A stretch of 64,000 nt of DNA, taken from contig NZ_CP085193.1 in NCBI RefSeq assembly GCF_024298965.1, positions 6,882,001 to 6,946,000 on the forward strand, written 5' to 3'. Source of the DNA: Streptomyces rapamycinicus NRRL 5491 (lineage in GTDB: Bacteria; Actinomycetota; Actinomycetes; Streptomycetales; Streptomycetaceae). Position numbers and translations under genes: made by a program. This document shows, one piece after another, positions 45,475 through 54,621 of this stretch (the first letter of the stretch is position 1; the number at the start of each line of letters is the position of its first letter). Below the pieces are notes generated by a model that was not told the DNA's origin, did not search any database, and saw nothing but the letters and a program-made list of their open reading frames with translations.

Positions 45475-46470
45475 ATGCAGACACGAACCCTGGGCAGCAC
45501 CGGTCCGGCCGTCTCCGCGCTGGGCCTGGGCGCGATGAGCATGTCGGGCGTCTACGGCGAGGCCGACCGTGCGGAGAGTGTCGCCACCGTGCACGCCGCG
45601 CTGGAGGCGGGCGTCTCACTGATCGACACCGGTGACTTCTACGCCATGGGCCACAACGAACTGCTGCTGGCCGAGGCGTTGCGCGGCCGGGACCGGGACA
45701 GCTACCGGCTGAGCGTGAAGTTCGGCATGCTGCGCGGGCCGGGCCGGGAGTTCGGCGGGATGGACGGCCGGCCCGAGGCGGTGAAGAACTTCCTCGCCTA
45801 CTCGCTGAACCGGCTGGGCACCGATCACATCGACATCTACCGTCCGGCCCGGCTCGACCCGGCGGTGCCCATCGAGGAGACGGTGGGCGCGATCAAGGAG
45901 ATGATCGACGCGGGGTACGTACGCCACCTCGGCCTCTCGGAGGTCGACGCCGCGACGATCCGCCGGGCACACGCCGTACACCCGGTGGCCGATCTGCAGA
46001 TCGAGTACTCGCTGGTCTCCCGCGCGGTGGAGGCGGAGGTTCTGCCCACGCTGCGGGAGCTGGGCATCGGCATGACCGCGTACGGCGTCCTCAGCCGTGG
46101 TCTCATCTCCGGGCACTGGTCCCCCGGCCACACCAGCGGCCCCGGCGACAGCCGCGCCTTCAGCCCGCGGTTCGCGAGCGGGAACGTGGAACACAACCTC
46201 GCCCTGGTGGAGGCCCTGCGCCGAGTGGCCGAGACGAAGGGGTGCACCGTCGCCCAACTCGCCATCGCCTGGGTGGCGGCACAGGGCGAGGAGATCGTGC
46301 CGCTGATCGGCGCGCGTAGCCGTGAACGGCTCGCGGAGGCGCTGCCCGCGATCGAGGTGGAGCTCACCGCGGACGACTTCGCCGAGATCGAGAAGGCGGT
46401 GCCGCTGGGCGCGGCGCGCGGCGACCGATACCCGGCCGTGTTCATGTCCGGGCTCGGCGTGGGGAACTGA
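45475..46470 (+). CDS. aldo/keto reductase
   Basis: 331 residues, NADPH-dependent (beta/alpha)8 reductase. Catalytic residues by motif: Asp and Tyr in IDTGDFYAMGHNE (about 47-55) and Lys in SVKFGMLRG (about 84). The fourth position, usually His, lies in the IDIYRPARLD strand where Arg-Pro is seen; this is the normal pattern of the AKR13-like subgroup. C-terminal cofactor motif PLIGARSRERLAE. ATG 45475. Repressed, presumably, by the divergent XRE protein; terminated at 46471. Confidence 0.9.
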   Translation: MQTRTLGSTGPAVSALGLGAMSMSGVYGEADRAESVATVHAALEAGVSLIDTGDFYAMGHNELLLAEALRGRDRDSYRLSVKFGMLRGPGREFGGMDGRPEAVKNFLAYSLNRLGTDHIDIYRPARLDPAVPIEETVGAIKEMIDAGYVRHLGLSEVDAATIRRAHAVHPVADLQIEYSLVSRAVEAEVLPTLRELGIGMTAYGVLSRGLISGHWSPGHTSGPGDSRAFSPRFASGNVEHNLALVEALRRVAETKGCTVAQLAIAWVAAQGEEIVPLIGARSRERLAEALPAIEVELTADDFAEIEKAVPLGAARGDRYPAVFMSGLGVGN

Positions 46471-46488
46471 GGCCCGGAGCTCCGGGCC
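46471..46488 (+). terminator. terminator after the aldo/keto reductase
   Basis: 18-bp perfect palindrome GGCCCGGAGCTCCGGGCC immediately after the stop codon, followed by CTTCC. Confidence 0.6.
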
Positions 46489-46576
46489 CTTCCGGCGCTC
46501 GCGGCGCTCCCGGTGGGGCCCGGGCCGGTACCCACAACAGGCACCGTTGCGGTATGAGGGCGCATCGCACGTGCGC

Positions 46577-46668
46577 TAGGGGGATCCCTAATTGTGACGT
46601 CCGGCCTCATGGCAGGTCTGGACCAGTCGTGGCACCCTACCGGCGACAAAGCGTCAGACAACGTTGTC
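46577..46668 (+). promoter_or_regulatory. promoter region of the secreted protease with two palindromes
   Basis: TAGGG-GGAT-CCCTA (46577-46590) and GACAACGTTGTC (46657-46668, perfect). The second is 41 bp before ATG 46710 and is the better operator candidate. Confidence 0.5.
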
Positions 46669-46709
46669 CGGCGCTCTCGGGCACCTCCAACGGACTTGGA
46701 GCCGACCGC

Positions 46710-47717
46710 ATGAGACGTGTCGCCACCTTATTCAGCGCCCTCACCCTCGCCACCCTCAGCTGGACCGCCGGAACCACCGCCCACGCCGCCACCCCCGCCC
46801 CCGCCCCGGCCCACCCTGCTCCCTCCGCTCAGGGAACCTCCGTCTCCACCGAGGAGCAGCGCGCCGCCGTCCGCTTCTGGACGGCGGAACGGCTTCGCAC
46901 CGCCAGGGACGTCACCACCCTGCCCGCCGCCCACACCGCGAAGCTCGCGGACCCGGCGCCCACCACGGGCCAGCGGGTGACCGTGCCCCCGCTCCCAGGT
47001 CCCACCGCCCCCGCCCCCGCGCCCTCGCCCCGGGCCACGTCCCCCACCGCCTGGACCGGCGGCGGCCTGATCAGCACCACGGCGGGCAAGGTCTTCTTCC
47101 AGAACGCCTCCGGCTCCACCTTCGCCTGCTCCGCCACCGTCGCCAACAGCGACAACAAGTCCGTCGTGCTCACCGCCGGCCACTGCACCGTGGACGCGGC
47201 CACCGGCACCGGTTACCGCAACTGGGTCTTCATCCCGGGCTACAACAACGGCAACCGCCCCTACGGCACCTTCACCGCCCGCCGCCTCCTCTGGGACGCC
47301 CAGTACGTCTCCACCCGCGGCAACGCCAACTGGGACTACGCCTTCGCCGTGATGAACACGCTGAACGGCCGCACCCTGGCCGACACCGTGGGCGCCCAGG
47401 GCATCGCCTTCAACTCGCAGACCGGCCGCCACGTCCATTCCTTCGGCTACGGAGGCTCCGCCGCCGAGGGCAACGGCGAGCGGCTGAACCACTGCGAGGG
47501 CAATGAGTTCGCCGACGCGGGCCGCCCCGGGTCCACGATGTGGGGCATCGACTGCGTCCAGACCGGCGGGTCGAGCGGCGGCGGCTTCCTCGCCGACTTC
47601 TCGGGCGGCGCGGGCTATCTGATCGGCAACATCAGCGTCAGCGCGGGCACGAACGAATACCACCCGACGCTGGGCAACGAGGCCCTCGGCCTCTACCAGC
47701 AGGCGGGCGCCGCATAG
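46710..47717 (+). CDS. secreted trypsin-like serine protease (V8/glutamyl endopeptidase-like)
   Basis: 335 residues. Signal peptide (about 1-27, ending TTAHA-AT), then a Pro/Ala-rich propeptide (about 28-115) and a chymotrypsin-fold domain: His in VLTAGHCTVD, Asp in NANWDYAFAVM, Ser in QTGGSSGGGFL (GGSSGG instead of GDSGG, normal for this subgroup). Two Cys pairs are plausible (ACSATV..GHC and HCEGN..IDC). ATG 46710; no strong ribosome site. Extracellular nutrient protease by inference. Confidence 0.88.
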   Translation: MRRVATLFSALTLATLSWTAGTTAHAATPAPAPAHPAPSAQGTSVSTEEQRAAVRFWTAERLRTARDVTTLPAAHTAKLADPAPTTGQRVTVPPLPGPTAPAPAPSPRATSPTAWTGGGLISTTAGKVFFQNASGSTFACSATVANSDNKSVVLTAGHCTVDAATGTGYRNWVFIPGYNNGNRPYGTFTARRLLWDAQYVSTRGNANWDYAFAVMNTLNGRTLADTVGAQGIAFNSQTGRHVHSFGYGGSAAEGNGERLNHCEGNEFADAGRPGSTMWGIDCVQTGGSSGGGFLADFSGGAGYLIGNISVSAGTNEYHPTLGNEALGLYQQAGAA

Positions 47718-47846
47718 GCCCGCCACCCACCTCGCACGGCCCGCCCTCTCCGTCCCCGACCAGGAGGAGGGGGCGGGGCACTCGCCGTAAGGCGCTCAGG
47801 TGCTCCGGCGCTCGTTCGCTCCGGCGCCCAGGCGCACAATGAGCGC

Positions 47847-49286
47847 ATGACGAGGAGCGACGCACCACCACCGGACACGCGGGACGCGGCCACCGCCCAC
47901 GCCTGGGCCGCCCTCGGCGGCGACCCGGCGCTGCTGGAGCAGGTGACGTACCGCCCGGTGAGCGGCGGACTGCCCGCCCAACTGCCCGTGGCCGAACTGG
48001 CCCGCGCCACCGTGGGCGTGTGCTCGCTGGCCGCCGCCGAACTGGGCGCGCGGCGCTCCGGCGGGGCCGTTCCGGCGGTACGGGTCGACGAGGGCGCCGT
48101 CGCCACCGCGTTCGTCAGCGAACGGCACCTGCGGATCGACGGCCGGAAGCCCACCAACTTCGCCCCACTGTCCGGCTTCTGGCGCGCGGCCGACGGCTGG
48201 GTCCGTACGCACGCCAACTACCCGCACCACCGGGCCCGGCTGCTCACCGCCCTCGGCCTGCCCGGCGACAGCGGGCCGGACGAACTCGCGGCGGCGCTCG
48301 CGGCCCGCCCCGCCCGCGCGATCCAGGAGACCGTCTACGCGGCGGGCGGCTTGGCCGTGGCCGTGGCGGAGCCGGAGGAGAGCGAAATCCCGCTGGCCGC
48401 GCTGCCGTTGATCGAGTCCCGGCGGGCCGGAGAGGGCACCCCGCGCCGCCTCCGGGAAGTGCCCCCGCCCGCAAGCGGTGCGCTGCCCGTGAGCGGTGCG
48501 CTGCCCGCAAGCGGTGCGCTGCCCGTCAGCGGCGTGCGCGTGCTCGATCTGACCCGGGTCATCGCCGGACCGGTGGCCACCCGCACCCTGGCCCTGCTCG
48601 GCGCCGACGTACTGCGCATCGACTCCCCCCGGCTGCCCGAGGACCCGGACGCCCACGCCGACACCGGCTTCGGCAAGCGCTCCGCCGCACTCGACCTCGC
48701 CGCGCCCGGGGACCGCCGGACCTTCGAGGCGCTGCTCGCCGACGCCGATGTGGTGGTCACCGGCTACCGACCCGGTGCGCTCGACCACTTCGGACTCGCC
48801 CCGGACGCCCTGCTGGAGCGCCACCCCGGGCTGGTCGTGGCCCAGCTGTGCGCTTGGGGCTGGTCCGGGCCCTGGGCCGGGCGGCGTGGCTTCGACAGCC
48901 TGGTCCAGGCGGCCACCGGCATCGCCGCGATCGAGGCGGACGCCGACGGTCGCCCCGGTGCGCTGCCCGCCCAGGCGCTCGACCACGGCACCGGCTACCT
49001 GCTGGCGGCGGCGGTGCTGAGGGCGCTGACCGAGCGCCAGGAGATCGGCGGCGGACACCATCTGCGGCTCTCCCTCGCGGGCACCGCGTCCTGGCTGACC
49101 CACGGCATCGCCCCCGCCGCCCTGGCGGACGGCCCCGCCCATGATCCGGCGCCCTGGCTCGCCGAAACCGCCTCCGACCTGGGCACGCTGCACCACGCCC
49201 GTTCGCCGATAGCCACCCCGGACGGTCCCCTCGCCTGGCCCCGCCCACCCGGCCGCCTGGGCGCCGACGCCCCGCGCTGGCTCTGA
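47847..49286 (+). CDS. CaiB/BaiF family CoA-transferase (class III), two-domain
   Basis: 479 residues. The C-terminal half (about 230-400) has GVRVLDLTRVIAGPVATRTLALLGADVLRID and RPGALDHFGLAPDALLERHPGLVVAQLCAWG, diagnostic of class-III CoA transferases. The N-terminal half (about 35-190) is a related, incomplete CoA-transferase domain (FAPLSGFWRAADGWVRTHANYPHHRARLL). The hinge carries an 18-nt repeat giving SGALPV/SGALPA three times. Substrate unknown. ATG 47847. Confidence 0.82.
   Translation: MTRSDAPPPDTRDAATAHAWAALGGDPALLEQVTYRPVSGGLPAQLPVAELARATVGVCSLAAAELGARRSGGAVPAVRVDEGAVATAFVSERHLRIDGRKPTNFAPLSGFWRAADGWVRTHANYPHHRARLLTALGLPGDSGPDELAAALAARPARAIQETVYAAGGLAVAVAEPEESEIPLAALPLIESRRAGEGTPRRLREVPPPASGALPVSGALPASGALPVSGVRVLDLTRVIAGPVATRTLALLGADVLRIDSPRLPEDPDAHADTGFGKRSAALDLAAPGDRRTFEALLADADVVVTGYRPGALDHFGLAPDALLERHPGLVVAQLCAWGWSGPWAGRRGFDSLVQAATGIAAIEADADGRPGALPAQALDHGTGYLLAAAVLRALTERQEIGGGHHLRLSLAGTASWLTHGIAPAALADGPAHDPAPWLAETASDLGTLHHARSPIATPDGPLAWPRPPGRLGADAPRWL
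48472..48533 (+). repeat. 18-bp in-frame repeat in the CoA-transferase hinge
   Basis: Three to three and a half copies of AGCGGTGCGCTGCCCGYR encode the SGALPx linker. Confidence 0.8.
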
Positions 49287-49717
49287 CCCCGGGCACCTCC
49301 CCACGGGGTGTCCGGCGGACCACGCGGCGGAGCCGCGCATCGAGGCTTTCCCCTGCCCGCCCCCTCCCGACACCTGACGATATGCGGCTCCGCCGCGTGG
49401 GGGGCTTCGCCCCTGGACCCCGGGGTCGGACGAGCCGGATGACCGGGCGGGCGCCCGCGCGCATTCCGGTCGCCCGGCCGGGGTCCGGGGCGGAGGGCCC
49501 GGGTTTGTTTCGCTGCCGAATCCCGGGGGGTGTGACGAGGCGGCCGTCGCCTGCGATCAGTCCACCGGTCAGGACGCCGGGGTCTGGGGCGGAGCCCCAG
49601 TTCGGGAAGGGGCGGGGTGGGGAACGGCCCGCCGCAGGCGCAAATTCGGTTGCCGCCGAGCCCTCCCCTGACGCGTAGTGGTGTCCGACATGACTCAGGA
49701 GGCTCAGGAGGGTGCCG
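49287..49717. repeat. dispersed intergenic element, copy D (431-bp gap)
   Basis: No gene seen. Left arm CCCCTGCCCGCCCCCTCCCG near 49351; ATGCGGCTCCGCCGCGTGG near 49382 as in copy A; right arm with CTGGGGCGGAGCCCCAG (49584-49600) and GGGAAGGGGCGGGGTGGGGA (about 49604). Confidence 0.75.
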
Positions 49718-50659
49718 ATGAGCGCGAGCACGATGCATGCCGACGAACGGCCCATCGACGCGGCTCTCGTACGGCGGCTGCTCGCCGCGCAGTTCCCCCG
49801 GTGGGCGGGACTGCCCATCGAACGGTTCGCCTCGTCGGGCACCGTCAACGCCCTGTTCCGGCTCGGCGACGATCTCGCCGTGCGGCTGCCGAGGATCGCG
49901 GGCGGCGCCGGGGACGTGGAGCGGGAGCACCACTGGTTGCCCCGGCTCGCGCCCGCGCTGCCGGTCGCCATCCCCGCGGTGCTGGGCAGGGGCGCGCCGG
50001 GCGACGGCTTCCCCTGGCCGTGGACCGTGCAGCGCTGGCTCGACGGGGAGAACCCGCTGGAGGGGCGGGTCGCCCGGCCCGGGGCGCTCGCCGCCGATCT
50101 CGTGGAGTTCATCGTCGCGCTGCGCGCGATCGAGCCCGCGGACGGGCCGCCCGCGTACCGGGGCGGACCGCTGTGGGAGGTGGACGAGGAGACCCGTACC
50201 GCGATCGGCCTGTTGCGCGGATCAGTGGGCACGGTCGACACCGACGCGGCCACCGCGGCGTGGGAGGAGGCGCTGGCGGCGCCCGGCTGGGACGGGCCGC
50301 AGGTGTGGGTGCACTCCGATCTGATGCCGGGCAATCTGCTGGTCGCGGACGGGCGGCTGAGCGCCGTCATCGACTTCGGGACCGCCGGGGTGGGCGACCC
50401 CGCCTGCGATCTGATCCCGGCCTGGAATCTGCTCCCGGCGTCGGTACGGGAGGACTTCCGCGCCGCGCTCGGCGTGGACGACGCCACCTGGGCGCGGGGC
50501 CGGGGCTGGGCCCTGAGCATGGCGCTCATCCAGCTCCCGTACTACCGCGAGACGAATCCGATGATGGCGGCCAACGCCCGTCATGTCATCGACCAGGTGC
50601 TGGCCCAGCGAAACGCCCAGGGGAAACGGGTAGGGGAAACCCCTGAGGGAAACGCCTGA
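49718..50659 (+). CDS. aminoglycoside phosphotransferase family protein
   Basis: 313 residues. APH/choline kinase fold: Brenner motif VWVHSDLMPGNLLV (catalytic Asp about residue 205) and VIDFGTAGVGDPACDLI (metal-binding Asp about 224), nucleotide loop SSGTVNALFRLGDDLAVRLPR. Substrate could be an aminoglycoside or a metabolite; most such Streptomyces proteins are uncharacterised. ATG 49718 with AGGAGGG is chosen over GTG 49712. The 3' end contains a repeated GGGAAACGCCT unit. Confidence 0.85.
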   Translation: MSASTMHADERPIDAALVRRLLAAQFPRWAGLPIERFASSGTVNALFRLGDDLAVRLPRIAGGAGDVEREHHWLPRLAPALPVAIPAVLGRGAPGDGFPWPWTVQRWLDGENPLEGRVARPGALAADLVEFIVALRAIEPADGPPAYRGGPLWEVDEETRTAIGLLRGSVGTVDTDAATAAWEEALAAPGWDGPQVWVHSDLMPGNLLVADGRLSAVIDFGTAGVGDPACDLIPAWNLLPASVREDFRAALGVDDATWARGRGWALSMALIQLPYYRETNPMMAANARHVIDQVLAQRNAQGKRVGETPEGNA

Positions 50660-50670
50660 GGGAAACGCCT

Positions 50671-50721
50671 AGGGCTCCTCTCACCGCTAGCGGCGAACCG
50701 CGGAACAGCGAGGGGAGCCCT
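50671..50721. terminator. shared terminator between convergent genes
   Basis: Stem AGGGCTCCTCTC (50671-50682) with GAGGGGAGCCCT (50710-50721), 11 of 12 paired, between the phosphotransferase and the acyltransferase. Confidence 0.65.
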
Positions 50722-50746
50722 TGAGCCCTGGGACCGCGCGCGGCCC

Positions 50747-52051
50747 TTACAGCCGGGCCGTGCTCAGCGAGCGCTTGATCATCGGGGTGAACCGCTGCTC
50801 GATGAAGCGGTAGAGCAACCAGGCGAGGCCCAGCATCACCAGCACGGTCAGGGCGAACGTCCCGTAGGAGGGGATGCCCAGCTTCTGGTGGAGCACCCAG
50901 ACGACGACCCAGCCCAGATGCTCATGGACCAGGTAGAACGGGTAGGTCAGGGCGCCCGCGACGGTGAGCCAGCGCCAGTTTGCCCAGTTCAGCTTCCCCA
51001 ACGCGATCAGCGTGACCGCCACATAGCCGAAGGCGACCACGGCGATGATGCCGGTGGCCGACCGGTAGGAGAAGGCGTCGATGTCGGCCGGGTGCCACAG
51101 CTCGCGGATCGCGTAGTGCTGGCCGATCAGGAAGCTGATCCCGATGATGCCCCAGGCCAGGGCGTCATGGCCGAAGCGGTGGAGCAGATAGATGCCCATG
51201 CCGCCGATGAAGTACGAGGAGTACTCCGGCATCAGGACCACGTCCAGCAGCGGCAGGTCCGACGCCTCGGCGAACGCCGAGCCCAGCGTCCAGACGGCGC
51301 AGAAGAGCACCACGCGGTGCCGGGTCGCGCCCGGGAGCACCACGAACAGCGCGAAGAGGGCGTAGAAGCGCAGCTCCGCCCAGAGCGTCCAGCACACGCC
51401 AAGCACCCGGTCCACGCCGAGCGGCTGCTGGAGCATGGTGAGGTTGACCAGCGCGTCGCTGGGCGACACCGTCTTGTAGGCGACCCAGGGCAGCGCGAAG
51501 ACGCCGGTCACCAGGATGATCGCGACCCAGTAGGCGGGGTAGAGGCGGGAGACGCGCGAGGCGAAGAACGAGCGCAGCGGCCGTCCCCATCCGCTCATGC
51601 AGATGACGAAGCCGCTGATGACGAAGAAGATCTGGACGCCGAGACAGCCGTAGGCGAAGTAGCTGGAGAGGGTGGGGAACTGCGCGCGGGGCGAGGAGCC
51701 CCACGCCTGGGTTATCTCACCGTCGCGGCCGCCGTAGTGGTACGCGGCCACCATGAGCGCGGCGAGCAGCCGCAGCCCGTCCAGCGCCCGCAGCCGCACC
51801 GGATGGCCTCCGCCGCGCGCTGCCGCCTTGGCAGTGCGCTCGGCGGATCGCTCCAGGGCCGTGTCGGGGGCGGGGGCGCGCGGCGGCGTCGGCGTGGGAG
51901 CCGTCGCCGCCGCGGTGGGTATCCGCCCGGTGTCGGGGGCGGACATCGGCCCGGCGTCGGCGGTGGGTATCGGCCCGTCGCCGGGGGCGGGTATCGGCCC
52001 GGCGTCCGCGTCGGATATCGGCCCGGCGTCGGGGGTCGGCGGCGCGCTCAT
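50747..52051 (-). CDS. membrane acyltransferase (acyltransferase-3 family)
   Basis: 434 residues. After a 75-residue Pro/Ala/Gly N-terminus built of DAGPIP-like repeats come about ten membrane helices typical of OafA/NodX-type sugar O-acyltransferases: LRALDGLRLLAALMVAAYHYGG (with the conserved His), GVQIFFVISGFVICMSGWGRP and FFASRVSRLYPAYWV. It likely O-acetylates or succinylates the surface glycan made by this locus. Its ATG overlaps the stop of the preceding glycosyltransferase (ATGA). Confidence 0.85.
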   Translation of the reverse strand: MSAPPTPDAGPISDADAGPIPAPGDGPIPTADAGPMSAPDTGRIPTAAATAPTPTPPRAPAPDTALERSAERTAKAAARGGGHPVRLRALDGLRLLAALMVAAYHYGGRDGEITQAWGSSPRAQFPTLSSYFAYGCLGVQIFFVISGFVICMSGWGRPLRSFFASRVSRLYPAYWVAIILVTGVFALPWVAYKTVSPSDALVNLTMLQQPLGVDRVLGVCWTLWAELRFYALFALFVVLPGATRHRVVLFCAVWTLGSAFAEASDLPLLDVVLMPEYSSYFIGGMGIYLLHRFGHDALAWGIIGISFLIGQHYAIRELWHPADIDAFSYRSATGIIAVVAFGYVAVTLIALGKLNWANWRWLTVAGALTYPFYLVHEHLGWVVVWVLHQKLGIPSYGTFALTVLVMLGLAWLLYRFIEQRFTPMIKRSLSTARL

Positions 52052-53457
52052 CCGGTGACCGTCCGCTTGAGGGCGGCCCGCTTCAGGGCCCGGGCCCGGC
52101 GCGCCACCTTGCGCACCGTCTCATTACGCGGGATGAACGCCAGTTGCGAGGGCACCGCCCCGGGCAGGGCGAGCGCGGTCAGCCGGCGCTTCTTGAAGTA
52201 GCGCCAGGTGTTGTTGTCCAGGTGGGCGGAGAGATAACGCTCGGTCGCGGGCCGCAGATCCGGGTAGATCTTGGCCTGCATGCAGAAGCCGACCGCGGAG
52301 ACCAGCCCGGTGAGCCGCTTGCCCGCCCGCTCGTCCACCGGCTGGGCGGCGGCCACCGCCTTGTGGTCCTCGAGGTCGGGCAGCAGCGCGTCCACGATCG
52401 TCACCGGCACGCGGTTGCTGTTCTGGTACGGGGTGAGCCGCTCCAGCAGCGTATCGGTGCCGATCCGGGCCACCGGCAGTCCGTAGAAGACGTCGGCGGT
52501 GAGCAGCGCGGTGGAGAAGCAGCCGATGACCAGGGCCGGGCTCATCCGCTGGTAGAGCACCTCGGCGAGGACCGGAGTGTCCATGACGGTCAGCTCCGCG
52601 CCCAGTTCGGCGGCCTTCTTCTCCAGCATCCGCGACCAGCGGGCCGGGGCGGTGGGGTGCGGTTTGAAGACGACGGTGCGGTGGCCCAGCGCCACGGCGC
52701 CGCGCAGCATCCGCAGATGCAGCTCTTCCTCCTCCTGCGGGGAGAGGATGTCGAGCGCGGACAGGTACTGGCCGAGCATCAGCGCGGGGCCGTTGCCGAG
52801 CGCGATCCGCTCACTGGCGGAGGCGACGCCGCGCGGGGCGGCCTCGGCCACCTCCGTGAGCACCTTGGTGAACACCTCGGTCGGCAGGATCTCCGGCTCG
52901 ACGCCGAACTCGGTCAGCAGCAGCGGCCGCAGCCCGGGCACCAGGTCGAGGTGGAGCAGCCGGCGGATCCGGGTGCCGATCAGCGGGTCCAGCTTGTTGC
53001 GGGTCGGGCCGTAGCTCATCAGCCCGTCCGCGTAGACGTCGATGGGCGCGCCCTGGAACACATTGGCGACCGCCATCGCCGGGTTGACCTGGATGGACTC
53101 CAGGATCAGCTCGACCTTGTCGTCGCCGAGGTTCCACAGCAGCCGCAGATGGCGCTCCCACAGCGGGGCGTCGTCGACGCGCGGGGCCCAGCCGCCGGGG
53201 TGGAACGGCGAGATCGTCTCGTTCCAGGACAGTACCCGGTCGAAGCGGTCGCGCAGCCGCTCGAAGCCGGGCATCTCATCGACCGGCGGGGTGGTCTCGG
53301 GCGTCGCGGCGTTGTTGCTGATCAGCAGCAGCCGGCGGTCGGCCGGGCCGACGCTGCCCGCGTCGATCGCGGCCGCGAGGGTCGCCGCCCCGTAGAGGGT
53401 CGAGGCGAGGAAGATCTGGGTGCGCTTGCGCTCCGCCAGGGGCTTGTAGGCGGACAT
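52048..53457 (-). CDS. polysialyltransferase-like glycosyltransferase
   Basis: 469 residues. Resembles alpha-2,8-polysialyltransferase/GT52-type proteins of actinobacteria: TQIFLASTLYGAATLAAAID near the N-terminus, VVFKPHPTAPARW (the KPHP motif near residue 290) and SPALVIGCFSTALLTADVFYGLPVAR (S/T-rich CMP-binding region). These motifs fit transfer from a CMP-activated nonulosonate. Start ATG 53457, overlapping the upstream GT2 stop. Together with the neuA/neuB-like genes across the divergent promoter it probably assembles a nonulosonate polymer; exact linkage unknown. Confidence 0.78.
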   Translation of the reverse strand: MSAYKPLAERKRTQIFLASTLYGAATLAAAIDAGSVGPADRRLLLISNNAATPETTPPVDEMPGFERLRDRFDRVLSWNETISPFHPGGWAPRVDDAPLWERHLRLLWNLGDDKVELILESIQVNPAMAVANVFQGAPIDVYADGLMSYGPTRNKLDPLIGTRIRRLLHLDLVPGLRPLLLTEFGVEPEILPTEVFTKVLTEVAEAAPRGVASASERIALGNGPALMLGQYLSALDILSPQEEEELHLRMLRGAVALGHRTVVFKPHPTAPARWSRMLEKKAAELGAELTVMDTPVLAEVLYQRMSPALVIGCFSTALLTADVFYGLPVARIGTDTLLERLTPYQNSNRVPVTIVDALLPDLEDHKAVAAAQPVDERAGKRLTGLVSAVGFCMQAKIYPDLRPATERYLSAHLDNNTWRYFKKRRLTALALPGAVPSQLAFIPRNETVRKVARRARALKRAALKRTVTG

Positions 53458-54434
53458 CAGGCCGCCACCTCCGCCCCCGCGGACCGGCGCTTGACTCGCC
53501 GCAGTCGCGCGGCGCGCTCGTAGTCCATGGAATCCAGTGCGTCCTTCAATACGTCCTGGGGCATGCGTTTCATCGCCGCCGCCGACATGGAACGGAGTTT
53601 GCGTGCCACCTGTGGTTCGAATCTCTCGATGTTGCCGAGGTGGTGGGAAATGATCGCGCAATAGGTGCGGACGGCCTTCGGCAGCAGGGCGTCGGCGTCG
53701 CGGTCCCGTGCGGTTTCCTCGATCACCTGGTCGAATGCGCGAATGAAGTCGAGCTGCCGCACATCGCCGATCTGGGTGAGCGAGGAGGAGACCCCGCGCC
53801 GGTAGAAAACCCCGGCCAGTCCGAGGACGGCGAAGCTGCGGGCCTCGCGGTGCAGCCGCCAGATCCAGGGCCGGTCCTCGGCGGTGCGCAGCCCGTGGGT
53901 GAAGTGCAGCAGCCCCTCGTCGACCAGGCGGCGGTGGTACATGCCCGCCCAGGCGTAGGGGTAGTCGACGGAGGTGGAGCGGTCGGCCGGGAGGATCACG
54001 TCCCGCGGGTTCAGCACCTCATCGCGGCGGCCGTGCGGCACCCGGGTGATGGAGCGCGCCCGGGCGGTGCACTGGACATGGTCGGTGCGGACGAAGTCGC
54101 ACCCCAAGTCCTCGATCGCCGCGAGCAGTTGGGCGTAGTAGCCGGGGGCCAGCCAGTCGTCGCCGTCAAGGAAGGCGAGGTACTCCCCGGTGGCGTTGTC
54201 CAGGCCGGTGTTCCGCGCGGTGGCCAGCCCACCGTTCTTCTCATGCCGTACGTAGACGGCCCCCGGAAGGTCGCGTTCTGCCCGCTCCAGGATCTCCGGG
54301 GTCCCGTCGGTGGCACAGTCGTCGACGAGAATGAATTCGAAGTCCTCACGCGCGTTCGCGCGCAGACTTCTGAGCGTGTCGGGGGCATAGGTCTGCACGT
54401 TGTAGAACGGCACGATGACGGAGAGCTTAACCAC
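53457..54434 (-). CDS. family 2 glycosyltransferase
   Basis: 325 residues, GT-A fold. LSVIVPFYNVQTY, ILVDDCATDGTPEI, then GGLATARNTGLDNATGEYLAFLDGDDW (metal-binding DxD), a C-terminal acceptor domain with AEDRPWIWRLH. First gene of the minus-strand operon GT2 - polysialyltransferase-like - acyltransferase. GTG 54434. No membrane helix, so it acts at the inner face, perhaps priming or decorating the polymer. Confidence 0.86.
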   Translation of the reverse strand: MVKLSVIVPFYNVQTYAPDTLRSLRANAREDFEFILVDDCATDGTPEILERAERDLPGAVYVRHEKNGGLATARNTGLDNATGEYLAFLDGDDWLAPGYYAQLLAAIEDLGCDFVRTDHVQCTARARSITRVPHGRRDEVLNPRDVILPADRSTSVDYPYAWAGMYHRRLVDEGLLHFTHGLRTAEDRPWIWRLHREARSFAVLGLAGVFYRRGVSSSLTQIGDVRQLDFIRAFDQVIEETARDRDADALLPKAVRTYCAIISHHLGNIERFEPQVARKLRSMSAAAMKRMPQDVLKDALDSMDYERAARLRRVKRRSAGAEVAA

Positions 54435-54621
54435 GCGGGTGACGCTAGGTCGCCGGTCGGCATTCGTCTTGACCTAGGGTGTACGTAAAGGTGAACGAAG
54501 GACGTCGGAACGGTTAACCCGCCGCTCCCGCCAGCCGATTCTCCAATCGTCGACGTTCTGTTAACCCTTTGTTGCTCTTGCGTTGGGCCGTGAATCGACA
54601 ACGCTTCCTAGCGTCTCCGAC
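54435..54621. promoter_or_regulatory. divergent promoter of the nonulosonate locus
   Basis: 187 bp, A/T-rich for this genome, with two GTTAACCC direct repeats (about 54512 and 54560). On the plus strand TAGCGT (54609-54614) ends 7 nt before GTG 54622, fitting a leaderless start for the DUF6716 gene. Confidence 0.5.

Noticed and set aside
42905..45619. A single 904-codon minus-strand protein joining monooxygenase and upstream sequence
   Set aside because: The upstream part is antisense to the XRE regulator and tetR remnant; only the 400-codon monooxygenase portion has homology.
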